From: Desulfobulbaceae bacterium
Lineage (GTDB): Bacteria > Desulfobacterota > Desulfobulbia > Desulfobulbales > SURF-16
NCBI GenBank assembly: GCA_020444175.1
Contig: JAHLLM010000022.1
Span: forward strand, 1 to 64,000
Direction of reading: 5' to 3'
Length of the DNA stretch: 64,000 nucleotides
Position numbers and translations under genes: made by a program. Every line of letters starts with the position of its first letter. Position 1 is the first letter of the stretch. The notes below the pieces were generated by a model. It was not told the origin of the DNA. It saw nothing but the letters and a program-made list of their open reading frames with translations, and ran no database searches. Shown here piece by piece: positions 52,919 to 63,245 of this stretch.

Positions 52919-53296
52919 TTAGCGCTTGACCTGAATTATTTGTTCAGCTCGCCGCATACCGTCCAGCGCTTCCTTATAAAGCGCTTCCGAAACAGCCGAA
53001 GACGCAGCAAAAGAAAACTGCTGATGAGCCAACTCGAAGCGTGACTGATCCATATACTGCATTCCCCGCTCATAACAGCTCCATGCGTATTGATCCAGAG
53101 CCTGAAGCCCCGCACTTTCAGTATACTGCCCCTGCTGTTTTGCCGAAAAAAGGGAACATCCGCCGCTGCCCAGCAATGCCAAAATACAGATAACCCAAAC
53201 GCCAACACCCCGCAGCCTCACTGCCTTATTTTTTACCTGCAAACCCGCTCTGTTCTTCTTCCCTGGCAACTTTATCACTTTCTTTCCCATTGTCAT
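52919..53296 (-). CDS. Small lipoprotein, unknown function
   Basis: A 125-residue protein with a basic N-terminus, a hydrophobic signal segment (VWVICILALLGSGGC) ending in a lipobox-like cysteine, and a helical C-terminus (LDQYAWSCYERGMQYMDQSR). The basic stretch before the signal is unusually long (about 30 residues). Two ATGs (53296 and 53290) are possible. It lies between the two FlgO-type genes, so a role in the same structure is plausible. Confidence 0.6.
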   Translation of the reverse strand: MTMGKKVIKLPGKKNRAGLQVKNKAVRLRGVGVWVICILALLGSGGCSLFSAKQQGQYTESAGLQALDQYAWSCYERGMQYMDQSRFELAHQQFSFAASSAVSEALYKEALDGMRRAEQIIQVKR

Positions 53297-53302
53297 GCGC
53301 CT

Positions 53303-54070
53303 TTACTCCGGGGCGATTTCAGAAAAACCATGCAGCTCGACAAAGGTTCCCCGCTTTGGAGGTATTGCCTCATCCGCCAGAAGCCCTCCCACAAAATTAT
53401 TGACAGGAAAGGCCATGGTGCCGCTTGACAGCACCAAACCATCATGCTGCTGCAATAACCTGGAACTCACGACCACCTGCCCGTCACTTACCGTGTACGT
53501 TCCGACAACCACAGCCTGGGCGTCCTGCACATAGCTGAGTTGCGACATGTTCCGCGACAAACTGTATTCACCATACCCTTCACTGATCTGCAAAGCCGGA
53601 GTCATACGCACTTCAACAACGTCAAAACCGAGCCTCTGCAACTCACTTATCATCAGCTCAGATATCGCCCTGCCCAGACCTGACGTTTTATACAGTTGAT
53701 TGAGATTCACAAAAGTGCTGACAACAATACGACTCTCTTCATCAACAGGCTCCTTGGAGTGGGCAAGAAGCTGGCGGGAAAGTTCCCGAACCTGAAGTTT
53801 AAGCTCAGTGGCCTGCTCAACGGGAACAGCCTCCAGTGTATCATTCCCACTTCCCCTATTAAAAATTGCCGTCAAGGCGCTGAGCCATTTATTCTTTTTG
53901 TCAGGATAAAAAATACGACCAGTCCTGTAGACATAATCTCCACCAACCTGCTGAGGATAACTGTAACCATAACCAGCCTCTTCCCCTGCCTCTGCGGTCC
54001 ATGACGGACCAGAGATTATCGCTGCCATCACGCAGAATACGACGAACACTGTCATTATCATGTATTTCAT
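53303..54070 (-). CDS. FlgO-family outer-membrane protein
   Basis: A 255-residue secreted protein: signal peptide (VFVVFCVMAAIISG, no lipobox cysteine), a Gly/Tyr-rich spacer (YGYSYPQQVGGDYVY) and a C-terminal FlgO domain with VSTFVNLNQLYKTSGLGRAI and VVVGTYTVSDGQVVVSSRLL. The ATG at 54070 with AGAGGA upstream is preferred to the one 30 bases earlier. It is probably periplasmic or outer-membrane associated and works with the lipoproteins around it. Confidence 0.8.
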   Translation of the reverse strand: MKYMIMTVFVVFCVMAAIISGPSWTAEAGEEAGYGYSYPQQVGGDYVYRTGRIFYPDKKNKWLSALTAIFNRGSGNDTLEAVPVEQATELKLQVRELSRQLLAHSKEPVDEESRIVVSTFVNLNQLYKTSGLGRAISELMISELQRLGFDVVEVRMTPALQISEGYGEYSLSRNMSQLSYVQDAQAVVVGTYTVSDGQVVVSSRLLQQHDGLVLSSGTMAFPVNNFVGGLLADEAIPPKRGTFVELHGFSEIAPE

Positions 54071-54108
54071 CAGTTCCTCTTTAAATACCTTGAATTTCAC
54101 GAGTCATA

Positions 54109-54378
54109 TTATTGCTGAAAAGCCGGCTTGTTAAAATGATACTGTCCATATTCATCACTGACACTCTCCCGGTTCGACCCAGAGGCTCCGGGCCTGGAAA
54201 TTTGTTCCGAAGCAGAAAGCTCGGCAGGATAGATGACCGGAACTTCTGCCCTGTCTTCTTTTCCAGACACAAGAAAATCAATTCCGTCCGGCATCAGAGA
54301 GGCCAGATTATTATTCGCGCTGCAACCGGACAGCAGGAGAAATAACAGACCTATTATGGTTGTGTTTTGTATTTTCAT
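54109..54378 (-). CDS. Small lipoprotein at the head of the FlgO cluster
   Basis: An 89-residue lipoprotein with lipobox LLLSGCS; the mature part is polar with no recognised domain. It is the first gene of the cluster. Its function is unknown. Confidence 0.6.
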   Translation of the reverse strand: MKIQNTTIIGLLFLLLSGCSANNNLASLMPDGIDFLVSGKEDRAEVPVIYPAELSASEQISRPGASGSNRESVSDEYGQYHFNKPAFQQ

Positions 54379-54779
54379 ATGTCAAAAAAAAGAAACTCGC
54401 CCAAAGTCCTGAAACAAACCACCCACCAAGTAACCTGTGTATCGTTGGCGGATGAATATTTTTTCACTCATTTATGGATCTCAAGACGAAACCGTCAAAA
54501 AAAAGTCAGCTAGTCAGCCAGCCAACACCTGCCTGAGAGTATTTTTTTCCGGGCAAAGGTGAAAAAATCCATTTAACGCATGTCCGGCAGGGCAATATTT
54601 ACCTAGCTCCCATTCATCTTATCGTCTGGCAACAAAACTTTGCATTTCCCGTGCCGATAGTCACGGAAAGAGGAAAAATACACAGCGAATACAGTGTATT
54701 TGAAGATAAAATTTCCTATCCCACAGCGTTCCAAGACAGCGCCAAGAACTCCTTTCCCAATGACTTCAACTAAAAACTC
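54379..54779. other. Divergent intergenic interval between the FlgO cluster and rpoZ
   Basis: About 400 bases without a gene. A weak sigma-28-like site lies on the minus strand (-10 AACGATAC at 54439-54446; the -35 is poor). The rest shows nothing definite. Confidence 0.35.
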
Positions 54780-54807
54780 TTGCCAAACCGGACAAACGGA
54801 TTATATT
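54780..54807 (+). promoter_or_regulatory. Sigma-70-type promoter of the rpoZ operon
   Basis: TTGCCA (54780-54785), a 16-base spacer and TATATT (54802-54807), 5/6 matches each, about 60 bases before the rpoZ ATG. Confidence 0.55.
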
Positions 54808-54863
54808 TAATAGGTTTAGATATCCACATCATCAACAATTTTAGCAGGAGGCGCTGTCATATT

Positions 54864-55130
54864 ATGGCACGTATTACCGTAGAAGACTGTTTAAGCCAGA
54901 TAGGTAAAGATAATCGCTTTGTCTTGATCCACCTTGCCGTTGAGAGGGTCAAACAACACCGCAGAGGCCAACCATTCCTTACCAAAGGAAAAAACAAGGA
55001 AATCGTCATGTCCTTGCGGGAAATTGCAGCAGGCGAAGTAAATTTTGATAACATTAAGGAATTCAACAAGGCCCAAGCTAAGGAAGAACAACTTGAAGAC
55101 GCAGAAAAACCCACTGATGCAGCAGCATAG
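54864..55130 (+). CDS. rpoZ: DNA-directed RNA polymerase omega subunit
   Basis: An 88-residue omega subunit: MARITVEDCLSQIGKDNRFVL, with the conserved VEDCL and FVLIHLAVERVKQ helix, followed by the KEIVMSLREIAAGEV segment. It helps RNA polymerase assembly. The ATG at 54864 fits family length; AGGAGG is 13 bases upstream. The acidic Ala-rich tail is typical. Confidence 0.93.
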   Translation: MARITVEDCLSQIGKDNRFVLIHLAVERVKQHRRGQPFLTKGKNKEIVMSLREIAAGEVNFDNIKEFNKAQAKEEQLEDAEKPTDAAA

Positions 55131-55161
55131 TGGAACTGCTGGCCTGTGTAATTAAATAAAG

Positions 55162-56280
<1,119 letters not shown>

Positions 56281-56283
56281 AGT

Positions 56284-56781
56284 ATGAGTAAGAATTCAAC
56301 AAAAAAAGAATTCAGTCATTTTGATCAGACCGGCAACGCCCGCATGGTCGATGTCAGCCAGAAAACTGACACCGTCCGCAAGGCCGTGGCCCATGGCAGC
56401 ATTTCCATGACAGCTGAGTGCTTTGCGCTTATTCGCAGTGCATCAATAAGCAAAGGGGATGTACTTGGAGTTGCGCGGTTGGCAGGTATCATGGCCGCTA
56501 AAAAAGTAGGTGACCTTATTCCGCTCACCCACCCTCTTCCAATTACTAAAGCTGAAGTTGATTTCAGCCTTGATGAGGTAAAAAGTACCATACATATTAC
56601 CGCCACCGTTGGCATTACCGGCAAAACCGGTGTGGAAATGGAGGCATTAACGGCCGTATCTATTGCAGCTTTGACCATTTACGACATGTGCAAAGCGGTT
56701 GACAAATCGATGGTCATAAGCGACATCAAACTGTTATCCAAATCAGGCGGTAAAAGTGGCAATTATATACGCAAGAACTAG
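56284..56781 (+). CDS. moaC: Cyclic pyranopterin monophosphate synthase
   Basis: A 165-residue MoaC with [30 protein letters not shown] and [20 protein letters not shown], the active-site segments for the second step of molybdenum cofactor biosynthesis. It starts 3 bases after dnaJ. Confidence 0.95.
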   Translation: MSKNSTKKEFSHFDQTGNARMVDVSQKTDTVRKAVAHGSISMTAECFALIRSASISKGDVLGVARLAGIMAAKKVGDLIPLTHPLPITKAEVDFSLDEVKSTIHITATVGITGKTGVEMEALTAVSIAALTIYDMCKAVDKSMVISDIKLLSKSGGKSGNYIRKN

Positions 56782-56810
56782 GAAAAAAGCTTATTTGGGA
56801 GACCAACGCC

Positions 56811-57173
56811 ATGAACGATGAACAATTGGCCTACTTTAAAAAGAAATTACAGGATATGAGCAAGGACCTTTTATCCGAAGCAAATAAGACAATTACGGAA
56901 ATGACCGACGGAGGCAATAATTATCCGGATCCGACCGATCGCGCCAGTGCGGAATCAGATCGCAATTTTGAACTGCGCATCCGTGATCGCGAAAGGAAAC
57001 TGCTTACCAAAATTAAAGAGGCCATGGAGCGCATTGAGAACGATGATTACGGTGTATGTGAAGCATGCGGAGACGATATCGGAGAGGCAAGGCTTGAGGC
57101 CCGTCCGGTGACAACACTCTGTATTGCCTGCAAAACCAAGCAGGAGAATTACGAAAAAGCCAAGGCAAGTTGA
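56811..57173 (+). CDS. DksA/TraR-family zinc-finger protein
   Basis: A 120-residue protein with a coiled-coil N-terminus, the DRASAESDRNFELRIRDRE motif and a four-cysteine zinc finger (CEACGDDIG, then CIACKTKQ) of the DksA type. DksA binds the RNA polymerase secondary channel and works with ppGpp. It is somewhat shorter than E. coli DksA. GGGAG precedes the ATG. Confidence 0.88.
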   Translation: MNDEQLAYFKKKLQDMSKDLLSEANKTITEMTDGGNNYPDPTDRASAESDRNFELRIRDRERKLLTKIKEAMERIENDDYGVCEACGDDIGEARLEARPVTTLCIACKTKQENYEKAKAS

Positions 57174-57220
57174 TTACAGCCTGCATCCGTTAACCTCTCA
57201 CTTATAAAGAAGCTTGCACA

Positions 57221-58219
57221 ATGCCAGAACTTCGAAAAGACCCTATCCTTGGCCGCTGGATTATAATTGCCAAAGAACGGGGAAAAAGACCGACAGACTT
57301 CATTGTTGAACAGAGCAGCAGCAAGGGAGGTTTCTGCCCTCTCTGCCCGGGGAACGAAAAAACCACCCCGCCTGAAGTGCTCAGTTATGGCGATGCCAAC
57401 CATATGCCCAACACTCCCGGCTGGACGCTCCGTGTTGTGCCGAATAAGTATCCTGCCCTTGTGATCGAAGGAGAGCTGGACAAGGAAGGTGAAGGCATTT
57501 ATGACAAAATGAATGGCATCGGGGCCCACGAAGTTATTATTGAATCGCCGAATCACGACGAGGCTTTTGCCCAACTTCCGCCACTGCGACTCATCCATGT
57601 TCTCCAGGCCTTCCGGGACCGGACCATAGACCTTGGCCGCGATCCACGCTTCAAATATGTGATGGTTTTTAAAAATTTCGGCAAGGCAGCCGGAGCATCT
57701 CTGGAACATTCACATTCCCAGCTTGTGGCTTTGCCAATTGTGCCCAGGATGGTTGTGTCTGAAATTGACGGCAGCCTCTCCTATTATAAATACAAAGAAC
57801 GCTGCATCTTCTGTGATATTATCCGCCAGGAACTGAAACTTGAGGAAAGGGTTGTCTGCCAAAACGATTACTTTCTGACGATCACCCCCTATGCTCCCCG
57901 GTCTCCCTTTGAAATGTGGATTTTGCCTAAAAAGCATAACTCCTCATATATCACACAGAGCGATGAATCCTTTCAGGCGCTTGCCGCCATTTTTTCCGAA
58001 TCAATGCGTCGCCTGAATGGCTGTATTCCCAATGTGCCATATAACTTTGTCCTGCACGCAGCGCCTCTGCGCTCGGAACCTCTGGAACATTACCACTGGC
58101 ACTTTGAGATCATGCCCAAACTTACTCAGATTGCCGGTTTCGAGTGGGGTTCAGGTTTTTACATCAACCCGACTCCGCCCGAAGATGCAGCCCGCTTCCT
58201 CAGAGAGGCCAAGGTATGA
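57221..58219 (+). CDS. galT: Galactose-1-phosphate uridylyltransferase
   Basis: A 332-residue GalT/HIT-superfamily protein. The active-site H-x-H is seen in SLEHSHSQLVAL, preceded by KNFGKAAGA. A second histidine set appears in EHYHWHFEIMPKL, and FCPLCPGN plus IFCDII hold zinc-binding cysteines. It exchanges UDP between glucose-1-P and galactose-1-P. It ends the housekeeping run rpoZ-dnaJ-moaC-dksA-galT. Confidence 0.9.
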   Translation: MPELRKDPILGRWIIIAKERGKRPTDFIVEQSSSKGGFCPLCPGNEKTTPPEVLSYGDANHMPNTPGWTLRVVPNKYPALVIEGELDKEGEGIYDKMNGIGAHEVIIESPNHDEAFAQLPPLRLIHVLQAFRDRTIDLGRDPRFKYVMVFKNFGKAAGASLEHSHSQLVALPIVPRMVVSEIDGSLSYYKYKERCIFCDIIRQELKLEERVVCQNDYFLTITPYAPRSPFEMWILPKKHNSSYITQSDESFQALAAIFSESMRRLNGCIPNVPYNFVLHAAPLRSEPLEHYHWHFEIMPKLTQIAGFEWGSGFYINPTPPEDAARFLREAKV

Positions 58220-58286
58220 TACGTATTGCCTGCGTTAAACCCAGGAATTTTTATTTCAGTTCAGCATTTTCCAAAACAGGTGTCCA

Positions 58287-58637
58287 ATGAAAAAAATATT
58301 ACTTGTTGATGACGAAGAAAGTATCCATCTCCTCTACAGGGAAGAACTGGAAGAAGAAGGCTATGAAGTCCACTCTGCTCTTTCGGGTGAAGAAGCCTTG
58401 GACAAATTAAAAATCATTGCTCCGGACCTTGTTGTACTGGACATTAACATGCCAGGCATGAACGGCATAGATGTGCTGCGCCGCCTGAAAGAAATTAACC
58501 CGGAACTTCCTGTTATTCTCAGTTCAGCATACCAGGAATTCAAGCAGGATCTCGCATCCTGGGCTTCAGACGACTATATCGTCAAGTCATCCAATCTGGA
58601 TGAATTGAAGAATGCTGTCAAAAAGCATCTTGCCTGA
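58287..58637 (+). CDS. Single-domain response regulator
   Basis: A 116-residue receiver domain: ILLVDDEESIHLLY acidic pair, phospho-acceptor aspartate in LVVLDINMPGMNGI, and the conserved lysine in DYIVKSSNL. No output domain. It could act like CheY or in a phosphorelay; its partner kinase is not adjacent. Confidence 0.88.
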   Translation: MKKILLVDDEESIHLLYREELEEEGYEVHSALSGEEALDKLKIIAPDLVVLDINMPGMNGIDVLRRLKEINPELPVILSSAYQEFKQDLASWASDDYIVKSSNLDELKNAVKKHLA

Positions 58638-58662
58638 GCCGTATCTTGACAGTATTTATAAA

Positions 58663-59472
58663 ATGAAGGACATCCAGAGTCTGCGGGACCATCGACGCAT
58701 CAACATAAAAAAAGTTGGCGTTAAAGACATTTCCTATCCCATTACGGTGCTCGACAGGGCAAAAAAGGTGCAAAAAACTGTGGCCAAGGTCAACATGTAC
58801 GTTAACCTCCCCCACCAGTTCAAAGGCACACATATGAGCCGCTTCATTGAGATCCTCAACCACTTTCACGGGGACATCAACCTGAGAAGTTTTCAGCTTA
58901 TTTTGGAAGAAACAAAAAGCAAGCTGCAGGCTGAAGCTGCTCACATGGAAATCGAATTTCCATATTTTTTTAAAAAAAAATCAAGCACCGATGCTAAAAC
59001 GGAACTTGTGGAATACCATTGCAAAATGCATGGTTCCCTGGAAGGAAGTGACGACCTGACGTTAGAAATCGCCGTGCCTATTTCTCCTCCTGTTCCGGTG
59101 CAGTCGCATTCCGGCCTACCGGAATCCCTGGGACACTGGGGAGTGGCCAACATCTGTCTTCGCTTCAAGCATTTTATCTGGATGGAACAACTCATAGAAA
59201 TGGTGGAAGATGTCACCTCGCATGACTTGAAGTGGTCTTTATCGTCAGTAAAACCGGCTGAATATTCCCTGTCAGTTGAAAAAATTGCAAAGGATCTTGG
59301 CCAAAAGCTTTCAAGTCATGCAAATATCAGCTGGTGTTCCGTTACCGTTGAGAATTTTTGCCAAGGATTCAGCACCTTTGCAACCATCGAATGGCCTGAA
59401 AACAGCCAAACGCAAACCCATATAACCAACAAGAAAAGCACAGCAGAGCTTGATAAAATTCTTGGAGGTTGA
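58663..59472 (+). CDS. FolE2-family (GTP cyclohydrolase IB-like) protein with altered active-site region
   Basis: A 269-residue protein that matches FolE2 over its N-terminal half (DHRRINIKKVGVKDISYPI; VNLPHQFKGTHMSRFIEIL). In typical GCYH-IB a CPC...HNQRS segment supplies the metal-binding cysteine and histidine. Here the corresponding stretch reads PISPPVPVQSHSGLPESLGH and lacks that cysteine. Such variants are recalled from other deltaproteobacteria, so it may be a subfamily with another metal site or reaction. The ATG at 58663 is preferred; an earlier one at 58612 overlaps the response regulator. If active it would start folate/queuosine biosynthesis from GTP. Confidence 0.75.
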   Translation: MKDIQSLRDHRRINIKKVGVKDISYPITVLDRAKKVQKTVAKVNMYVNLPHQFKGTHMSRFIEILNHFHGDINLRSFQLILEETKSKLQAEAAHMEIEFPYFFKKKSSTDAKTELVEYHCKMHGSLEGSDDLTLEIAVPISPPVPVQSHSGLPESLGHWGVANICLRFKHFIWMEQLIEMVEDVTSHDLKWSLSSVKPAEYSLSVEKIAKDLGQKLSSHANISWCSVTVENFCQGFSTFATIEWPENSQTQTHITNKKSTAELDKILGG

Positions 59473-59566
59473 CCATATTACTATTATTCAATCAATTACA
59501 GGTTGAGTTGCACCAACTTGTTGTTAACGCATAAGAATCCAATCAAACATAAATAGACCAAGGCCC

Positions 59567-61642
59567 ATGGACAACGAACTTTTACTCGAAATCGGCACAG
59601 AGGAAATCCCTGCAGGCTATATTCAGCCCGCCCTGAAATTCTTGAAAGAAAGGATGACCAGTATCTTACAGGAACTCACCCTTTCCTTTGATACCATTGA
59701 AACAGCCGCAACTCCACGTCGTCTCACCCTCTGCGTTTCCGGCCTGATCTCCGAGCAGCCTGATCGAAAAGAAGAAGTCATGGGTCCACCTAAAAAAGCG
59801 GCCTTTGACAACAATAATCAGCCAACCAAGGCTGCCCTCGGGTTTGCTGCGTCACGCGGAGCCTCCCTTGAAGATGTGCAGATTGTCACGACACCAAAAG
59901 GCGAATATCTTATGCTTGTGCAGGAGCATAAAGGTGAAAAAACCTCTGACCTTCTCGGCCGACTTCTTCCTGAATTCATCCTCTCCGTGCCTTTCCCCAA
60001 ATCAATGCACTGGGGGAGCTATAAAGAAAATTTTGCCCGGCCCATTCAGTGGCTTCTCTGTCTTTTTGAAGGCAAAGTAGTCGAATTTTCAATTAATGAT
60101 CTCTCTGCAGGAAAGACCACAAGGGGGCATCGATTTATGGCCCCGGAATTAATTGAAATCAAAGACTTTAATGACTACAAAAAAGGTCTGCGCAATCATT
60201 TTGTCCTGGCCGATATCGATGAGCGCCGAGAGCTGGTAAGCCGGGAAGTAACCAAGGCAGCATCAGAGTCTGGTGGCGCTATCGTTCCGGACGACGAACT
60301 GCTTGACACGGTAACCAATCTGGTTGAACTGCCGGTGGGTGTGGGCGGCACATTTGATGAGAAATTTCTCGCCCTCCCGAAAGAAGTGCTTATCACATCA
60401 ATGCGTGTACATCAAAAATATTTCACTGTCAGCAAACCGGACGGCTCGCTTCTGTCTTACTTTGTTGCGGTTAACAATACGGACATTAAGGACAAAACCA
60501 TGGCCGCGGCTGGTCATGAAAGAGTATTAAGGGCTCGTCTGGAAGATGCGCTTTTCTTTTTTAACGAAGACAAGCAGCGCAAACTTGAAGACCGTCTGCA
60601 AGACCTCTCCGGAGTCGTTTTCCAGGCGCAGCTTGGTTCCATGCTGGAAAAAACGGAGCGCATTGAAAAGCTCGTCGCATTCTTGTGTGAAAAAGTCGCC
60701 CCTGAAAAAAGCCAGACTGCTCTTCGCGCGGCCAGACTGTGCAAAACAGATCTCGTCACAGACATGGTGGGCGAATTTCCTTCTCTGCAAGGGGTAATGG
60801 GAAAGTACTATGCACTTCTTGAGGGTGAAGACGAAGAGACGGCCACTGCCATCAGCGAACATTATCTTCCCCTGAGAGCGGACAGCGCTCTGCCCGAAGG
60901 TATTGCCGGGGCACTTGTCAGCCTGGCAGACCGCCTTGACACTCTTGCCGGCTGTTTCGGTATCGGCAAAGTCCCCACAGGCACCACTGATCCCTATGGG
61001 CTCCGCAGACACTCCCTGGCCGTGCTTCACATCTTAGGCGGACATGGCTTGCCGCTCTCTCTTCCGGAATCCATTCAGATGGCACTTGAGCTCTACGGAG
61101 ACAAACTGACTGAGGACAGAGAAAAATCGACCGCAGCAATCCTTGATTTTATCAAGGGTCGCTACATGAACGATCTTATAGCCAAAGGACTTCCACAGGA
61201 AGCTGTAGAAGCTGTTCTGTCCACTTCTTTTGACAATATAGTCGATTGCCGCAAACGCATTGACGCCCTCATTGCCATAAGCTCCCAGGAAACATTCACT
61301 CTTCTGGCCGGTGCCTTTAAAAGAGTCAGAAATATCATCAAGGGCCAAAACCAGACAGTTATCCAGGAGCAATACCTGCAGGAAGAGGCGGAAAAGAAAC
61401 TCTATGCGGTTTACCAGGATGTGGAAGAGAAAGTGAAGCCGCTTATCAAGGAAAGTCGCTACGAGGAGGCCCTTGCTCAAATTCTTGAAATGAAAGAACC
61501 GGTTGACAGCTTTTTTGATACTGTCATGGTTATGAGTGAGGATGAAAACCTGAAAAACAACAGGCTTGCCCTGCTCTCCGTCATTGCCACGCTTTTCCTG
61601 CGTATCGGTGACTTCTCGAAGATGTACACCTTGAAAGCGTAG
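59567..61642 (+). CDS. glyS: Glycyl-tRNA synthetase beta subunit
   Basis: A 691-residue GlyS: LLLEIGTEEIPAGYIQPAL at the start, ATPRRLTLCVSGL, and the HD-like LSTSFDNIVDCRKRIDAL segment and C-terminal tRNA-binding domain. It pairs with the alpha subunit GlyQ to charge tRNA-Gly; glyQ is not directly upstream here, which is unusual since the two are often adjacent. Confidence 0.95.
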   Translation: MDNELLLEIGTEEIPAGYIQPALKFLKERMTSILQELTLSFDTIETAATPRRLTLCVSGLISEQPDRKEEVMGPPKKAAFDNNNQPTKAALGFAASRGASLEDVQIVTTPKGEYLMLVQEHKGEKTSDLLGRLLPEFILSVPFPKSMHWGSYKENFARPIQWLLCLFEGKVVEFSINDLSAGKTTRGHRFMAPELIEIKDFNDYKKGLRNHFVLADIDERRELVSREVTKAASESGGAIVPDDELLDTVTNLVELPVGVGGTFDEKFLALPKEVLITSMRVHQKYFTVSKPDGSLLSYFVAVNNTDIKDKTMAAAGHERVLRARLEDALFFFNEDKQRKLEDRLQDLSGVVFQAQLGSMLEKTERIEKLVAFLCEKVAPEKSQTALRAARLCKTDLVTDMVGEFPSLQGVMGKYYALLEGEDEETATAISEHYLPLRADSALPEGIAGALVSLADRLDTLAGCFGIGKVPTGTTDPYGLRRHSLAVLHILGGHGLPLSLPESIQMALELYGDKLTEDREKSTAAILDFIKGRYMNDLIAKGLPQEAVEAVLSTSFDNIVDCRKRIDALIAISSQETFTLLAGAFKRVRNIIKGQNQTVIQEQYLQEEAEKKLYAVYQDVEEKVKPLIKESRYEEALAQILEMKEPVDSFFDTVMVMSEDENLKNNRLALLSVIATLFLRIGDFSKMYTLKA

Positions 61643-61678
61643 TTTGCATGTAAGACGTGAGAAAGTGGGGAGTATGAA

Positions 61679-62932
61679 TCAGAGCGCTGAATAGAAATGC
61701 TGCATCTCAAGCAAAGCCCTTTCATAAAACAAGGGCAGATCTTCAAAAAAATCCTCTGCGTAGCCAGCTATCTGAATCACTTCACCCCACTCACCCCGCT
61801 CATAACTTTGAGCTAGCTTGAGAATCGGGCTGAGAGCTGTTTTCTTGTCCCCAACCAGGGTATGGACAATGGTCGCGGACAGGTTCAACTCTCTCAAAAG
61901 AACATTCATGGGCTGGTCCAGTATAACATCAAGCAGGGAAAACATTCCGACGGTATAGCAGGAAGCCGCGAAATCCCCGCCTTTTCCCATTTTTTCCCCT
62001 ACCTGTTCACAGAAGCGAGCCCGCAAAAGGGTAAGACGCAGCAACTCCACCGGTTTTTCATCAGCCATATAGGAAAGCATCATCAGACTGAGCCATTTGC
62101 GCAGTGTCTGTTCTCCAATCAAGGCAACAGCTCTCTGCAATGAAGTCACTTCAACCCTCCTCCTCATAGCTGCCGAATTCACGTATTTAAGCAATTTAAA
62201 GGATAGGGAAACATCCCGGGAAACAAACTCCGTTATTTTTTTAAAATCAAAATTTTTATCTTCGATGGCACGAAGAATCTGCAGGTATTGCAATTTTGAA
62301 CCAGGAATATCACGGCCCTGAATAATATTCGGTTTACTGAAAAAATAGCCCTGGAAAAGTGTAAAACCCATGTCCTTGACAGCTTCGTACTCCTCCCTTG
62401 TTTCAACTTTTTCAGCCAGCAGCAGAACCTTATACGATTCGAGCCGCCGCACCTCCTGCTCCAACTCTTTAAGGGTCAAGGCCTGAATATCAAACTTGAT
62501 TATATGGGCAATTTCGACAAGAGGTTGAAATTCTTTACTAAAAACATAATCATCAAGAGCCAGGATATATCCTTTTGCCACTATGTCCTGGCAGGCAGAG
62601 ATGATCTCGCGGGTGACCCGCACATCTTCAAGAACCTCAGCCACGGTGATTTCACGGGGAAAAAGCGTTGCATATTCCTTTAAGAGCATATCATCGGTGA
62701 AATTAATAAAGGCCTTTTTCCCTTCTGTAATTTTGCTGATTCCAATAAGGGAAAAAGAATTGGCGATAAGTTTTGAGGTGGCGGTGTCTCCGTCCTGGTT
62801 TGGATCAAAAAAATTATCCAGTCCTGACCGAAAAAGAAGTTCATAGCCATAGACTCGAAGTGAACGCTTAAAAATTGGTTGCCTGGCAACAAAAATTCGG
62901 TTTGAGCTTTGCGGAGGACCCGGGGCGGGCAT
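61679..62932 (-). CDS. EAL-HDOD signalling protein (YuxH type)
   Basis: A 417-residue protein with a degenerate EAL domain (residues 10-205; the EAL signature is replaced by YELLFRS, and downstream catalytic acids are missing) fused to an HDOD domain (FKLLKYVNSAAMRRR, VALIGEQTLRKWLSL). It resembles YuxH-like proteins, which act through protein contacts, not c-di-GMP hydrolysis. It converges on glyS with a 36-base gap. Confidence 0.88.
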   Translation of the reverse strand: MPAPGPPQSSNRIFVARQPIFKRSLRVYGYELLFRSGLDNFFDPNQDGDTATSKLIANSFSLIGISKITEGKKAFINFTDDMLLKEYATLFPREITVAEVLEDVRVTREIISACQDIVAKGYILALDDYVFSKEFQPLVEIAHIIKFDIQALTLKELEQEVRRLESYKVLLLAEKVETREEYEAVKDMGFTLFQGYFFSKPNIIQGRDIPGSKLQYLQILRAIEDKNFDFKKITEFVSRDVSLSFKLLKYVNSAAMRRRVEVTSLQRAVALIGEQTLRKWLSLMMLSYMADEKPVELLRLTLLRARFCEQVGEKMGKGGDFAASCYTVGMFSLLDVILDQPMNVLLRELNLSATIVHTLVGDKKTALSPILKLAQSYERGEWGEVIQIAGYAEDFFEDLPLFYERALLEMQHFYSAL

Positions 62933-63064
62933 TGAAGTATCCTTTGTAAAATTTCATACACACTTGTATTCTGATTATAAGAAGCAAACGAGTACGCGTC
63001 AAGAAATCAACCAGTGGAATTAACTTACTTTAACGTGCTGCACCATTTTAACTTCTCGCTTTGG

Positions 63065-63090
63065 CAAAATCGTAGAAAAATACGATTTTG
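63065..63090. repeat. Perfect 10-bp hairpin upstream of ald
   Basis: CAAAATCGTA (63065-63074) and TACGATTTTG (63081-63090) with loop GAAAAA. It may be a transcript 3' end structure or a leader hairpin; no long T-run follows. Confidence 0.5.
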
Positions 63091-63112
63091 TCAGGTTCAT
63101 ACTTCTTGACTT

Positions 63113-63149
63113 GTGTCTGTCCAGAAATAGGTCATTTATGGACAGGCAC
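63113..63149. repeat. 37-bp imperfect inverted repeat upstream of ald
   Basis: Arms of 16 bases (63113-63128 and 63134-63149; core CTGTCCA / TGGACAG) with two mismatches and a 5-base centre. It is likely part of a small dispersed palindromic element or an operator of the alanine dehydrogenase gene. Confidence 0.5.
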
Positions 63150-63245
63150 TGACTTGTTGATATCGTTTCGGCGGATAATCAGCTTCTGTACTTTCTGCGA
63201 CATCATCAAGTTTTCAAAAAAACAAAGAAACGAGGTTGACTGCAT

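Noticed and set aside
59499-59530. A third copy of the dispersed element, based on CAACTTGTTG
   Set aside because: Only one of the four blocks is present, so it is too short to separate from chance.
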